Shown: piece after piece, positions 37,419-45,614 of the stretch
Numbering within the stretch: the first letter of the stretch is position 1
Layout: each line of letters begins with the position of its first letter
NCBI RefSeq assembly: GCF_014284195.1
Contig: NZ_JACOGC010000001.1
Coordinates: 434,001-498,000 of the forward strand
Direction of reading: 5' to 3'
DNA length: 64,000 nucleotides
Origin: Cognatundibacterium griseum
GTDB lineage: Bacteria > Pseudomonadota > Gammaproteobacteria > Burkholderiales > Burkholderiaceae_D
The notes under the pieces: generated by a model
Seen by the model: the letters and a program-made list of their open reading frames with translations, nothing else
Database searches by the model: none
Told to the model about the DNA's origin: nothing
Position numbers and translations under genes: made by a program

Positions 37419-38080
37419 GCGGCTGCGTTGCCGGTGCTGGCAGATAGCGAGGCCATCAGGTCGGCAAAACGCTCTCCCTGGATGGTGATATGACCGCGCA
37501 GCAGTTGCGCCGTCTTTTCACCGTCACCCTGCAGAATTGCCTGCACGACGTCGTCATGCTCGTGGTAGGAATTTTTCAGGCGGTCCCGCACACGCAACTG
37601 CAAACGCCGGTAAGGCCGCAGACGACGGTGCAGATTGGTCGCCTGCTGTGCCAGGAACTGGTTATGACTGCCCGTGTAGATCAGGCCGTGAAACACTTCA
37701 TTTTTATAAAAATAGGCATCGGTGTCTTCCGCATCCCGGGCGGTTTTGCAGGCCTCATGCGCCGCCTGTAACGCCTGCTGCTCACCGGCAGACATGCGGC
37801 GGGCAGCCATTCTGCCGCACATCGCCTCGAATTCCGCCATAACTTCAAACATTTCCACCAGTTGCTGCGGGCTGATGGTGGCGACCTGTGCGCCACGCCG
37901 CGGCCGCATCTCGATAATCCCCATCGACGCCAGCTGGATCAGCGCTTCCCGCACCGGCGTGCGGGAGACATGAAAGCGGGCAGCCAGCTCGGTTTCATCC
38001 AGGTGGTGTCCGGGCGGTAATTGTCCGGTGGCGATCAGTTCTTCAATTTCTTCGCGCAGGCTGGCGGAACGGTTTTTCAT
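37415..38080 (-). CDS. GntR/FCD-family repressor of malonate use (MdcY/MatR-like)
   Basis: Encodes 221 residues: winged helix (LDETELAARFHVSRTPVREALIQLASMGIIEMRPRRGAQV) and an FCD effector domain with likely metal-binding histidines (VFHGLIYTGSHNQFL, HDDVVQAIL, LRGHI). The start is the ATG at 38080; the frame runs open to 38275, but that part covers the divergent promoters. It faces a TRAP-mdc operon. The exact MatR operator TCTTGTATACAAGA lies between them, so malonate (or malonyl-CoA) is the likely inducer that releases the repressor. Confidence 0.88.
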   Translation of the reverse strand: MKNRSASLREEIEELIATGQLPPGHHLDETELAARFHVSRTPVREALIQLASMGIIEMRPRRGAQVATISPQQLVEMFEVMAEFEAMCGRMAARRMSAGEQQALQAAHEACKTARDAEDTDAYFYKNEVFHGLIYTGSHNQFLAQQATNLHRRLRPYRRLQLRVRDRLKNSYHEHDDVVQAILQGDGEKTAQLLRGHITIQGERFADLMASLSASTGNAAA

Positions 38081-38126
38081 TGCAATCGGTGCTCTGGACA
38101 GAAAATTTAATAGCGTGAATATTGTG

Positions 38127-38156
38127 AGTATATATTCAAGTTGACTTTGAATGCAA
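38127..38156 (-). promoter_or_regulatory. Promoter candidate of the GntR gene
   Basis: On the minus strand TTGCAT (38156-38151), an 18-nt spacer and TATACT (38132-38127). It overlaps an ATTCAA/TTGAAT inverted repeat (38134-38152) and lies only 10 nt from the malonate operator, which suggests autoregulation. Confidence 0.45.
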
Positions 38157-38176
38157 AATATACGATCTTGTATACA
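38147..38176 (+). promoter_or_regulatory. Promoter candidate of the TRAP-mdc operon
   Basis: TTGAAT (38147-38152), an 18-nt spacer and TATACA (38171-38176). The -10 box lies inside the TCTTGTATACAAGA operator, so a bound repressor would block polymerase directly. Confidence 0.5.
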
Positions 38177-38179
38177 AGA
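38166..38179. promoter_or_regulatory. MatR/MdcY-type malonate operator
   Basis: Perfect 14-bp palindrome TCTTGTATACAAGA. From memory this is identical to the published MatR site of Rhizobium, and its core TTGTATACAA is shared with the MdcY site of Acinetobacter. It sits between the GntR gene and the TRAP-mdc operon. Confidence 0.85.
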
Positions 38180-38290
38180 AAAAATATCTGGCATACTCAG
38201 AACAAACTGCAAAACACCGCATTGCACTGAAGCGGGCCGGAAACCAGCGGACCAAGAGCCGCACACTGACGACAATCCTTAGGAGATAAC

Positions 38291-39319
38291 ATGACGCAAT
38301 TCAGCCGCAGACATGCTTTGCGGGCGCTCAGTCTGGCCCCCGCTTTGTCCTTCGCTCATCCTCTGCTGGCGCAGGCACAGGGCATGACGCTTAAAATTTC
38401 ACATCAGTTTCCCGGCGGTACGCTGGAAGAAGGCGATTTCCGTGATCGCCTGTGCCGCATGTTTGCTGCGGAGGTGCAAAAACGCAGCAATGGCGGTTTG
38501 AAATTCGAGATTTATCCCGGTTCTTCGCTGATGAAAACCAATGCGCAGTTTTCTGCGATGCGCAAGGGGGCGCTGGACCTGTCGCTGGTACCTTTATCGT
38601 ATGCTGGCGGCGAGGTGCCGGAAGTGAACATCGGTTTGATGCCGGGACTCGTGCCCTCCTATGAAACCGGCGCGGCCTGGAAAAATGCCGAGGTCGGCAA
38701 GGAGCTGAACAGGCTGCTGCTGGACAAAGGCATTGTGCTGATCAGCTGGATCTGGCAGGCAGGCGGCGTGGCTTCGCGCACCAGAGCGGTGGTGGAGCCG
38801 GACGACGTCAAAGGCATGAAAATCCGCGGCGGTTCACGCGAAGTGGATCTGATGCTCAAAGCCGCCGGTGCTGCCGTGGTGTCGCTGCCGTCGAATGAAA
38901 TCTATGCCGCGATGCAAACCGGTGCGATGGAAGCTGCGCTGACGTCGTCCACTTCGCTGATTTCCTTCCGGCTGGAAGAAGTGTCTAAATTTCTCACCAG
39001 CGGCCGTGGCCAGAGTTACTGGTATATGTTTGAACCCCTGATGATGTCGAAAGCCGTGTTTGACCGGCTGACCAAAGAGCAGCAGAACATCATCATGACC
39101 GTCGGTGCAGAGCTGGAAGCGTTTGCCATTAAAGCAGCGAAGCAGGATGACCTGACCGTCGCCAGCGTGTATGAAAAAAAGGGTGCCAAAGTCGCCGATA
39201 TGAATGCCGCCACCGTCAAACGCTGGCAGGCGATTGCCCGCACGACAGCCTGGAAGGATTATGCGGATAAAAACGAGAACTGCGCCAAACTGCTGAAACT
39301 GGCGGAGAAACTGTTATGA
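38291..39319 (+). CDS. TRAP transporter solute-binding protein (DctP family), malonate
   Basis: Encodes 342 residues. The leader SRRHALRALSLAPALSFA has a twin-arginine and suggests export to the periplasm (Tat or Sec), with cleavage near LAQAQ. The body shows the DctP pattern: KISHQFPGGTLEEGDF, GGLKFEIYPGSSLMKTNAQFSAMRKGALDLSLVPL, GMKIRGGSREVDLMLKAAGA and LPSNEIYAAMQTGAMEAALTS. It delivers substrate to the membrane subunits encoded directly downstream with a 4-nt overlap. As it heads the mdc operon behind the malonate operator, malonate is the inferred ligand. The start follows TAGGAGAT. Confidence 0.9.
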   Translation: MTQFSRRHALRALSLAPALSFAHPLLAQAQGMTLKISHQFPGGTLEEGDFRDRLCRMFAAEVQKRSNGGLKFEIYPGSSLMKTNAQFSAMRKGALDLSLVPLSYAGGEVPEVNIGLMPGLVPSYETGAAWKNAEVGKELNRLLLDKGIVLISWIWQAGGVASRTRAVVEPDDVKGMKIRGGSREVDLMLKAAGAAVVSLPSNEIYAAMQTGAMEAALTSSTSLISFRLEEVSKFLTSGRGQSYWYMFEPLMMSKAVFDRLTKEQQNIIMTVGAELEAFAIKAAKQDDLTVASVYEKKGAKVADMNAATVKRWQAIARTTAWKDYADKNENCAKLLKLAEKLL

Positions 39320-39933
39320 GCCACGGCTTTGAAATGGCGCCGGGTAAAACGGTGCCGCTGCCGGCGCATCCGGCGCTCAGGATGCTGGCGCGCGGCCTGC
39401 ACTGGCTGAACCGCTGGATTATCCGCCTGTCGATGATCGCTATGCTGCTCACCACGCTGATCCTGACTTATTCGGTGATCTCCCGTTATCTGTTCCGGGT
39501 GCCGACCGACTGGCAGGATGAGGCATCGGTGTTCATGCTGATTGGCGTGACATTTTTTTCAGCCGCTTATGTGCAGTCGTACCGCGGCCATATCGGCATC
39601 GAAGTGCTGTCATCGCTGTTGCCGCCGGCCTTGAACCGCTGGCGCCTGCTGCTGGTGGATCTGCTCAGTACGGCGTTCTGCGGTTTCTTTGCCTGGAAAT
39701 CCTGGACTTTGTTTTACGAAGCATGGGTCGATGGTCAGACCACGTCCTCCACGTTTGCACCGCCGCTCTGGATTCCCTACGCCATGATGGCGGCGGGCAT
39801 GACGCTGCTGACCTTGCAATTGCTGATCCAGGTGCTCGATGCGCTGACGGTGCTGGCGATGCCTGCGACGTCAACAACTTTCACCGGTCAACCGGCAGCG
39901 GCGGGACAGGCAGCGCGGGGGGAGAAAGCATGA
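39316..39933 (+). CDS. TRAP transporter small permease (DctQ family)
   Basis: Encodes 205 residues with four hydrophobic helices (IIRLSMIAMLLTTLILTYSVISRYL, ASVFMLIGVTFFSAAY, LLVDLLSTAFCGFFAW, MMAAGMTLLTLQLLIQVLDAL). The SRYLFRVPTDWQDEASVFMLIG stretch is the usual DctQ signature. It overlaps both neighbours by 4 nt (ATGA). The small and large membrane subunits use the sodium gradient to import the substrate. The C terminus is alanine- and glycine-rich without clear function. Confidence 0.9.
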   Translation: MSHGFEMAPGKTVPLPAHPALRMLARGLHWLNRWIIRLSMIAMLLTTLILTYSVISRYLFRVPTDWQDEASVFMLIGVTFFSAAYVQSYRGHIGIEVLSSLLPPALNRWRLLLVDLLSTAFCGFFAWKSWTLFYEAWVDGQTTSSTFAPPLWIPYAMMAAGMTLLTLQLLIQVLDALTVLAMPATSTTFTGQPAAAGQAARGEKA

Positions 39934-41279
39934 ATCCGTTAACCCTGGGTGTGCTGTATGGCGTGGTGACATTGCTGGTCATGTTTTCGGGGATGCCGAT
40001 TGCCTTTGCGCTTGGCACGGTGGCGACCGGCTTCATGTATTTTCTGATGCCGGCGGCGTCGCTCGATACCATTACGCAAAATGTGTATGAAGAGATGGCA
40101 TCCATCACCTTGCTGTCGATCCCGCTGTTCATCCTGAAGGGCGCCGCCATTGGAAAATCTGCTGCCGGGCGGGATTTGTATTCGGCCATTCATGCCTGGC
40201 TGCATAAGGTGCCGGGCGGACTCGGCATCGCCAACGTGTTTGCCTGCGCGATGTTTGCTGCGATGGCCGGCTCTTCGCCGGCGACCTGTTCCGCCATCGG
40301 ATCGGCGGGCATTCCTGAAATGCGTCGCCGGGGCTATTCGCCGGGATTCGCTGCCGGCATTATTGCAGCCGGAGGAACGCTCGGCATTTTATTGCCCCCT
40401 TCCATCACCATGATCCTGTATGCAGTCGCTGCCGAACAGTCGCTGGGGCGCCTGTTTCTGGCGGGGATCGGCCCCGGGCTATTGATGGTGCTGCTGTTTT
40501 CGGGATACGCCGTGTACCGCGCCCGGGCTGAATATGCGCTGGCTTACCGCGCCTACCAGCAGACCGGAGCACATTCTGCCTATCTGGAACAAGAGCATTT
40601 CACGCTGGCGCAGAAAATGGAAATGCTGCCGCGGGTCCTGCCATTTGTGATTTTGCTCATCGGTGTCATGGTTGCCCTGTACGGCGGTTATGCCACACCG
40701 TCAGAGACCGCCGGGCTGGGTGCCTTGCTGGCGATGGCGCTGATTGCGCTGGTGTACCGCGTCTGGCGGCCATCCGACATCGCGCCGTTCGTCACCTCCA
40801 CCATCAAGGAATCGACCATGCTGCTGCTGATTATCGGCATGTCGCTGCTGTATTCCTATGTCATGAGCTATCTGCACATCAGCCAGTCTGCTGCGCAATG
40901 GGTGGTCGATCTGCATCTCGATAAATGGATGCTGCTGTGCGTGATTTTGCTGATGGTGGTGGTATTCGGCTTTTTCCTGCCGCCGGTATCCATCATTCTG
41001 ATGATGTGCCCGATCATTTTGCCGCCTTTGCGGGCTGCGGGGTTTGACCTGGTCTGGTTTGGAATCGTCATGACCATCGTGATGGAAATGGGTTTAATCC
41101 ATCCACCGGTCGGGCTGAATATTTTTGTCATTAAAAATATCGCACCGGATATTCCGCTGAAGGAGATCGTCTGGGGCGTTTTGCCGTTTCTGTTGCTGAT
41201 GCTGCTGGCGGTGATTCTGCTGAGCCTGTTTCCGCAGATCGCCACCGCGTTTCCTGACATGATCATGGGAGGGCAGTGA
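39930..41279 (+). CDS. TRAP transporter large permease (DctM family)
   Basis: Encodes 449 residues, about 12 hydrophobic segments. Family signatures include FSGMPIAFALG, ITLLSIPLFILKGAAIGKS, MAGSSPATCSAIGSAGIPEM, AAGGTLGILLPPSITMILYAVA, YGGYATPSETAGLGAL and LIHPPVGLNIFVIKNI. The start at 39930 follows GGGGGGAG and overlaps dctQ by 4 nt; the frame is open farther upstream inside dctQ, but that is a shadow. Its TGA overlaps the mdcA ATG by one base, so the transporter and the decarboxylase are translationally linked. Confidence 0.93.
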   Translation: MNPLTLGVLYGVVTLLVMFSGMPIAFALGTVATGFMYFLMPAASLDTITQNVYEEMASITLLSIPLFILKGAAIGKSAAGRDLYSAIHAWLHKVPGGLGIANVFACAMFAAMAGSSPATCSAIGSAGIPEMRRRGYSPGFAAGIIAAGGTLGILLPPSITMILYAVAAEQSLGRLFLAGIGPGLLMVLLFSGYAVYRARAEYALAYRAYQQTGAHSAYLEQEHFTLAQKMEMLPRVLPFVILLIGVMVALYGGYATPSETAGLGALLAMALIALVYRVWRPSDIAPFVTSTIKESTMLLLIIGMSLLYSYVMSYLHISQSAAQWVVDLHLDKWMLLCVILLMVVVFGFFLPPVSIILMMCPIILPPLRAAGFDLVWFGIVMTIVMEMGLIHPPVGLNIFVIKNIAPDIPLKEIVWGVLPFLLLMLLAVILLSLFPQIATAFPDMIMGGQ

Positions 41280-42943
41280 TGGCGTCGCCCGGTTCGTGGA
41301 ATACCCTGCAGCATAACCGTCAGCAGCGTCTGCAGCGCGCTGCGCAGCGGCTGGGTGCGGATTTGCAGGGGCGCGTTCTGCCTGCATCCCGCATCCGTGA
41401 TTTGCTGCACGCCGTGCTGGAATCCGGTGACCGGGTCTGCATCGAAGGCAATAATCAGAAGCAGGCCGATTTTCTGGCGCAGGCGCTGACACAGCTTGAT
41501 CCGGCGCAGGTGCACGACCTGCACATGCTGCAGTCGGTGCTTGCCTTGCCGGAACATCTGGATGTGTTTGAAAAAGGCATAGCATCGAAGCTGGATTTTT
41601 CCTTTTCCGGCCCGCAGGCGACCCGCCTTGCCAGGCTGGCATCGGCAGGCAGGCTCAATATCGGCGCGATCCACACCTATCTCGAATTGTATGCGCGCTA
41701 TTTTGTCGACCTGACACCGAGAGTGGCGCTGGTGGCAGCGCAGGCAGCCGACCGTCATGGCAATCTGTACACCGGCCCGAATACCGAAGATACGCCGACG
41801 ATCGTGGAGGCGACTGCCTTCAAGTCCGGCATTGTGATTGCGCAGGTGAATGAGGTGATCGATGTGCTGCCGCGGATTGATATTCCGGCTGACTGGGTGG
41901 ACTACGTGGTGGCGGCGCCGGCACCGCATTACATCGAACCGCTGTTCACGCGCGATCCGGCGCTGATTTCCGAAATCCAGGTGCTGATGGCGATGATGGC
42001 GATTAAAGGCATCTATGCGGAATACGGCGTGCAGCGGCTGAATCACGGTATTGGTTTTGATACGGCTGCGATTGAACTACTGTTGCCGACTTATGCCGCC
42101 TCGCTCGGTCTGAAGGGCAAAATCGCCAGCCACTGGGCGCTGAATCCGCATCCGGCACTGATTCCGGCGATTGAAGCAGGCTTTGTGACCTCGGTGCATT
42201 CTTTCGGTTCCGAACTCGGGATGGAAAATTACATCCGCGCCCGCCCGGATGTGTTTTTTGTCGGTGCCGACGGTTCCATGCGCAGCAACCGCGCCCTGAG
42301 TCAGGCAGCGGGGCATTATGCCTGCGATATGTTTATCGGCTCGACGTTGCAGATTGATCTGCAGGGGAATTCCTCGACCGCGACGCTGGGGCGGATCGCC
42401 GGTTTTGGCGGTGCCCCGAACATGGGTGCCGATGCGCGCGGGCGGCGTCATGCCAGCCCGGCATGGCTGAAAGCCGGGCGTGAAGCCCGTGCCGGCAAAA
42501 ACACCATGCCGCGCGGCCAGAAGCTGGTGGTGCAGATGGTGGAAACTTTCCGCGAACATATGCAGCCTGCATTTGTGGAAACGCTCGATGCCTGGCAGCT
42601 GGCTGAACAGGCAGACATGGCGTTGCCGCCGGTAATGATTTACGGCGAGGATGTCACCCATATCCTGACCGAAGAAGGGATTGCGAATTTACTGTTATGC
42701 CGCAGCGAAGAGGAACGGGAACAGGCGATCCGCGGCGTGGCCGGTTACACGCCGGTCGGACTGGCGCGCGACCGGCGCATGGTGGACAATCTGCGCGACC
42801 GCGGCGTGATCCGCCGCCCTGCCGATCTGGGCATTGATCCGCGCGATGCAACCCGCGATCTGCTGGCAGCAAAAACGATGAAGGATCTGGTGCGTGCTTC
42901 GGGTGACCTGTATCTGCCGCCCAGACGTTTCAGGAACTGGTAA
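41279..42943 (+). CDS. mdcA: Malonate decarboxylase alpha subunit (acetyl-S-ACP:malonate ACP transferase)
   Basis: Encodes 554 residues. MdcA swaps the acetyl group on the acyl carrier subunit for malonate, starting the biotin-independent decarboxylation cycle. The sequence shows the MdcA pattern: WNTLQHNRQQRLQRAA start, VCIEGNNQKQADFLAQAL, GAIHTYLELYARYFVDLTPRVALVAAQAADRHGNLYTGPNTEDTPTIVEA (catalytic-region glutamate), GSELGMENYIRARPDVFFVGADGSMRSNR and FGGAPNMGADARGRRHASPAWLKAG. It is complete and of usual length. Confidence 0.95.
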   Translation: MASPGSWNTLQHNRQQRLQRAAQRLGADLQGRVLPASRIRDLLHAVLESGDRVCIEGNNQKQADFLAQALTQLDPAQVHDLHMLQSVLALPEHLDVFEKGIASKLDFSFSGPQATRLARLASAGRLNIGAIHTYLELYARYFVDLTPRVALVAAQAADRHGNLYTGPNTEDTPTIVEATAFKSGIVIAQVNEVIDVLPRIDIPADWVDYVVAAPAPHYIEPLFTRDPALISEIQVLMAMMAIKGIYAEYGVQRLNHGIGFDTAAIELLLPTYAASLGLKGKIASHWALNPHPALIPAIEAGFVTSVHSFGSELGMENYIRARPDVFFVGADGSMRSNRALSQAAGHYACDMFIGSTLQIDLQGNSSTATLGRIAGFGGAPNMGADARGRRHASPAWLKAGREARAGKNTMPRGQKLVVQMVETFREHMQPAFVETLDAWQLAEQADMALPPVMIYGEDVTHILTEEGIANLLLCRSEEEREQAIRGVAGYTPVGLARDRRMVDNLRDRGVIRRPADLGIDPRDATRDLLAAKTMKDLVRASGDLYLPPRRFRNW

Positions 42944-42951
42944 GGAGAATC

Positions 42952-43266
42952 ATGGAAACACTGGTATTTCATTACACGCAGGGGCAGCGGCGATTAGGGA
43001 CGCCGCCCCGGCTGGTGGGCGTGGTCAGCTCCGGCAATCTGGAAGTGCTGGTGCACTGCGCCGAACCGGGTACGGGTTGTGAGATTCATGTCAGTACCGC
43101 AGCCGAAGGTTTCGGTGCAATCTGGCAGGCTGTCATGGACGATTTTCAGGAGCGCTGGCAACTGAGGGATGTCCGCATCGCGATCAACGATATGGGCGCG
43201 ACACCGGCAGTCGTGCGTTTGCGGCTGGATCAGGCGATCGAAACCTGTCTGGAGCCGGAAACATGA
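42952..43266 (+). CDS. mdcC: Malonate decarboxylase acyl carrier subunit (delta)
   Basis: Encodes 104 residues. It carries the prosthetic group 2'-(5''-phosphoribosyl)-3'-dephospho-CoA on a serine in the SSGNLEVLV motif (about residues 25-32), to which acetyl and malonyl groups are bound. The remainder (GCEIHVSTAAEGFGAIWQAVMDDF, INDMGATPAVVRLRL) is normal. The start follows AAGGAGAA. It overlaps the fused mdcDE gene by 4 nt. MdcB makes the group's precursor and MdcG attaches it; both are encoded downstream. Confidence 0.95.
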   Translation: METLVFHYTQGQRRLGTPPRLVGVVSSGNLEVLVHCAEPGTGCEIHVSTAAEGFGAIWQAVMDDFQERWQLRDVRIAINDMGATPAVVRLRLDQAIETCLEPET

Positions 43267-44918
43267 GCAGCTATCTGGAAGCCACGGCGCGGCAGCGCAT
43301 GTTGGCGCTGGTGGATAATTTTGAAGAAATGCTGCCGCCCGGTCCGGAATGGACCAGTCCGCATCTGCCCTTGCTGAACGCGCCGGTGTCGTTTGATGAC
43401 GGTGTCGTGGTCGGCAGCGGCTATCTGGAGGGGCAATGGGTGTTTGCCGCGGCACAGGAGGGCGGCTTCATGGGCGGCGCGGTCGGCGAGGTGCATGGCG
43501 CTAAACTGGTCGGGCTGATGCGCCGGGCGGTGATCGACAAACCAGTCGCGCTGATTCTGCTGGCAGAGTCCGGCGGCGTGCGTCTGCACGAAGCGAATGC
43601 CGGACTCATCGCCGTGTCGGAAGTGATGCGGGCGCTGTTCGCCGTGCGTGCGGCCGGTATTCCGGTCATCGTGCTCAACGGCGGCAGCAACGGCTGTTTC
43701 GGCGGCATGGGCATCGTGGCGCGCTGTGCGAATTACATCATCATGTCGGAAGAAGCGCGGCTCGCGATGTCCGGCCCGGAAGTGATCGAAACGGCGCATG
43801 GCGTGGAAGAATTCGATGCGCGCGACAGGGCGCTGGTCTGGCGCACGACCGGCGGCAAGCACCGTTACCTGATGGGCGACTGCCAGATGCTGGTGCCTGA
43901 TGATCTGAACGCATTCCGGGATGCCGCCGCGGCAGCAGTCCGTCGGATAAACCGGCCGGAACTGAGCCTGCAGGCGCTGGAAGCGGAGCATGCCATGCTG
44001 GAGCAGCGACTGGCATTCGCTGCCGATCACCGTGATCCGGCACAGTTATGGAGCGCACTGGGCGTGCCTGATGCCAGCCGGGTCGCCATGATGGAAACCG
44101 CTGAATTTATCGCCATGGCCGATGCCCTGCCGCCGGTGGCAGCGCTTCACAAAGATACCGCGTTCACTGCGCAGGCTGCCGGGCAACAGGAGGTGCAGCC
44201 GCATACTGCCGGCTGGCAGGCACTGACAGCGCTTTTGTTTCCGCAAGGTGCGCAAGTCAGCGAACAGGCTTACGTCCTGACCGGTACGGCGCAGGTGAAT
44301 GGCAAAACGGTGGCGGTCACGGGCACCTGCGATCATGTTCCGATCGGGGTGGAAATCGCACTGGCGCAGGCAACCGCGGTGCTGGACACCGTGCGCCAGC
44401 ATCCGGGGCGACCGGTTGTATTGCTGGTCGATACCGTCGGCCAGCGTCTGCGTCACCGCGACGAAATGCTTGGCATTAACAGCTATATGGCGCATCTGGC
44501 GAAATGCCTGGAGCTGGCACGGCAGTCCGGTCATCAGATCATCGCGCTGGTGTACGATCAGGCCTTGTCGGGCGGTTTCATCACCAGCGGCATGATGGCC
44601 AATGCCTGCTATGCCTTGCCGGAAGCGGTGATTCGCGTCATGGCATTACCGGCGATGGCGCGCATTACCAAGGTGCCGGAAGAAAAGCTGACCGCACTGG
44701 CGCAGGATAATCCGGTGTTTGCACCGGGGCCGGCAAACTATGAACGCATGGGTGGCATACAGGCGATCTGGTACGGCGATCTGGCCGCAGCGCTGCAAGA
44801 GGCGCTGGATACAGCAGACACGCAGGACAGACGGATGGAGCTTGGCGCGCAGCGTGGCGGACGCACGATGGCAAAGAAGGTGGCAGATCGCCTATTATCT
44901 CTACCTTTGCGACATTAA
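43263..44918 (+). CDS. mdcDE: Malonate decarboxylase beta-gamma fusion (MdcD-MdcE)
   Basis: Encodes 551 residues. Residues about 1-285 are MdcD (SSYLEATARQRMLALVD, EGGFMGGAVGEVHGAKLVGLMRRA, GGSNGCFGGMGI), and about 310-551 are MdcE (FPQGAQVSEQAYVLTGTAQVNGKTVAVTGTCDHVPIGVEIALAQA, LLVDTVGQRLRHRDEMLGINSYMAHLAKCLELARQSGHQIIALVYDQALSGGFI). Both are crotonase/carboxyltransferase folds that together release CO2 from malonyl-ACP. In Klebsiella, Acinetobacter and Pseudomonas they are separate genes. Here one frame runs through the joint (around 44090-44230) without stop or frameshift. All expected parts seem intact. Confidence 0.93.
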   Translation: MSSYLEATARQRMLALVDNFEEMLPPGPEWTSPHLPLLNAPVSFDDGVVVGSGYLEGQWVFAAAQEGGFMGGAVGEVHGAKLVGLMRRAVIDKPVALILLAESGGVRLHEANAGLIAVSEVMRALFAVRAAGIPVIVLNGGSNGCFGGMGIVARCANYIIMSEEARLAMSGPEVIETAHGVEEFDARDRALVWRTTGGKHRYLMGDCQMLVPDDLNAFRDAAAAAVRRINRPELSLQALEAEHAMLEQRLAFAADHRDPAQLWSALGVPDASRVAMMETAEFIAMADALPPVAALHKDTAFTAQAAGQQEVQPHTAGWQALTALLFPQGAQVSEQAYVLTGTAQVNGKTVAVTGTCDHVPIGVEIALAQATAVLDTVRQHPGRPVVLLVDTVGQRLRHRDEMLGINSYMAHLAKCLELARQSGHQIIALVYDQALSGGFITSGMMANACYALPEAVIRVMALPAMARITKVPEEKLTALAQDNPVFAPGPANYERMGGIQAIWYGDLAAALQEALDTADTQDRRMELGAQRGGRTMAKKVADRLLSLPLRH

Positions 44919-44930
44919 AGTGAGTCCGAA

Positions 44931-45614
44931 TTGGAACAGACGGAACAATTTCACCGGCATGATCTGGTCTGGCTGGCGCATCCGGCGTGGGATATGCTGA
45001 TTCAGCAGCAACCGGCACTGGCAGCGCAACTGCGCCAGTGGCAGCAGGCCGAGTGGCCGGCTGTGGTCAGGCGGCGCGATGGCGATGCGGCAGAGCATGA
45101 AGTGTGCATCGGTCTGGCGCTGCCGCCGCAGCAGGGCCGGAAAATCCGGGTGGCGGCGCGGGTGCCGTTACAGCAGATCAGCGCGCATCAGCCCGGCTTA
45201 TCCTTGTCCACCGTGATGGCGGTGGCAGGCGACAGTGCGCAGGAGTATCTGCAGGCGATGCAGCGCGATGCGCAGCAGCAGGGTATCCGTTTCCGTGTCT
45301 ATGGCTCGCTGGCGATGCAGTTCCTGACCGGCGTGCCGTATATGACGCCGCAATCGGATATCGACCTGCTGTTCCGTCCGTCTGACCGGCAGCAGTTGCG
45401 GCTGGGACTGGCATTGCTGCAACGTTATCGCGCATGGCTGCCGCTGGATGGGGAAATCGTTTTTCCGAGGGAACAGGCCGTGGCCTGGAAAGAATGGGCG
45501 ACTGCCGACACACTGGCCGATGCCCATGCCAACCAGCGTGTTCTGGTCAAAGACAGCCAGACGGTCAGACTGGTCAGCCGGCAGGAATTGCTGGACAGCC
45601 TGCCGCTGCCATGA
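44931..45614 (+). CDS. mdcG: Malonate decarboxylase holo-ACP synthase
   Basis: Encodes 227 residues from a TTG start; a stop lies shortly upstream in frame and the conserved HRHDLVWL follows at once, so this start is well supported. MdcG transfers the phosphoribosyl-dephospho-CoA group to the MdcC serine. The nucleotidyltransferase motif is YGSLAMQFLTG followed by SDIDLLFRP (about residues 125-150). It lies 12 nt after mdcDE and overlaps mdcB by 4 nt. Confidence 0.92.
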   Translation: MEQTEQFHRHDLVWLAHPAWDMLIQQQPALAAQLRQWQQAEWPAVVRRRDGDAAEHEVCIGLALPPQQGRKIRVAARVPLQQISAHQPGLSLSTVMAVAGDSAQEYLQAMQRDAQQQGIRFRVYGSLAMQFLTGVPYMTPQSDIDLLFRPSDRQQLRLGLALLQRYRAWLPLDGEIVFPREQAVAWKEWATADTLADAHANQRVLVKDSQTVRLVSRQELLDSLPLP

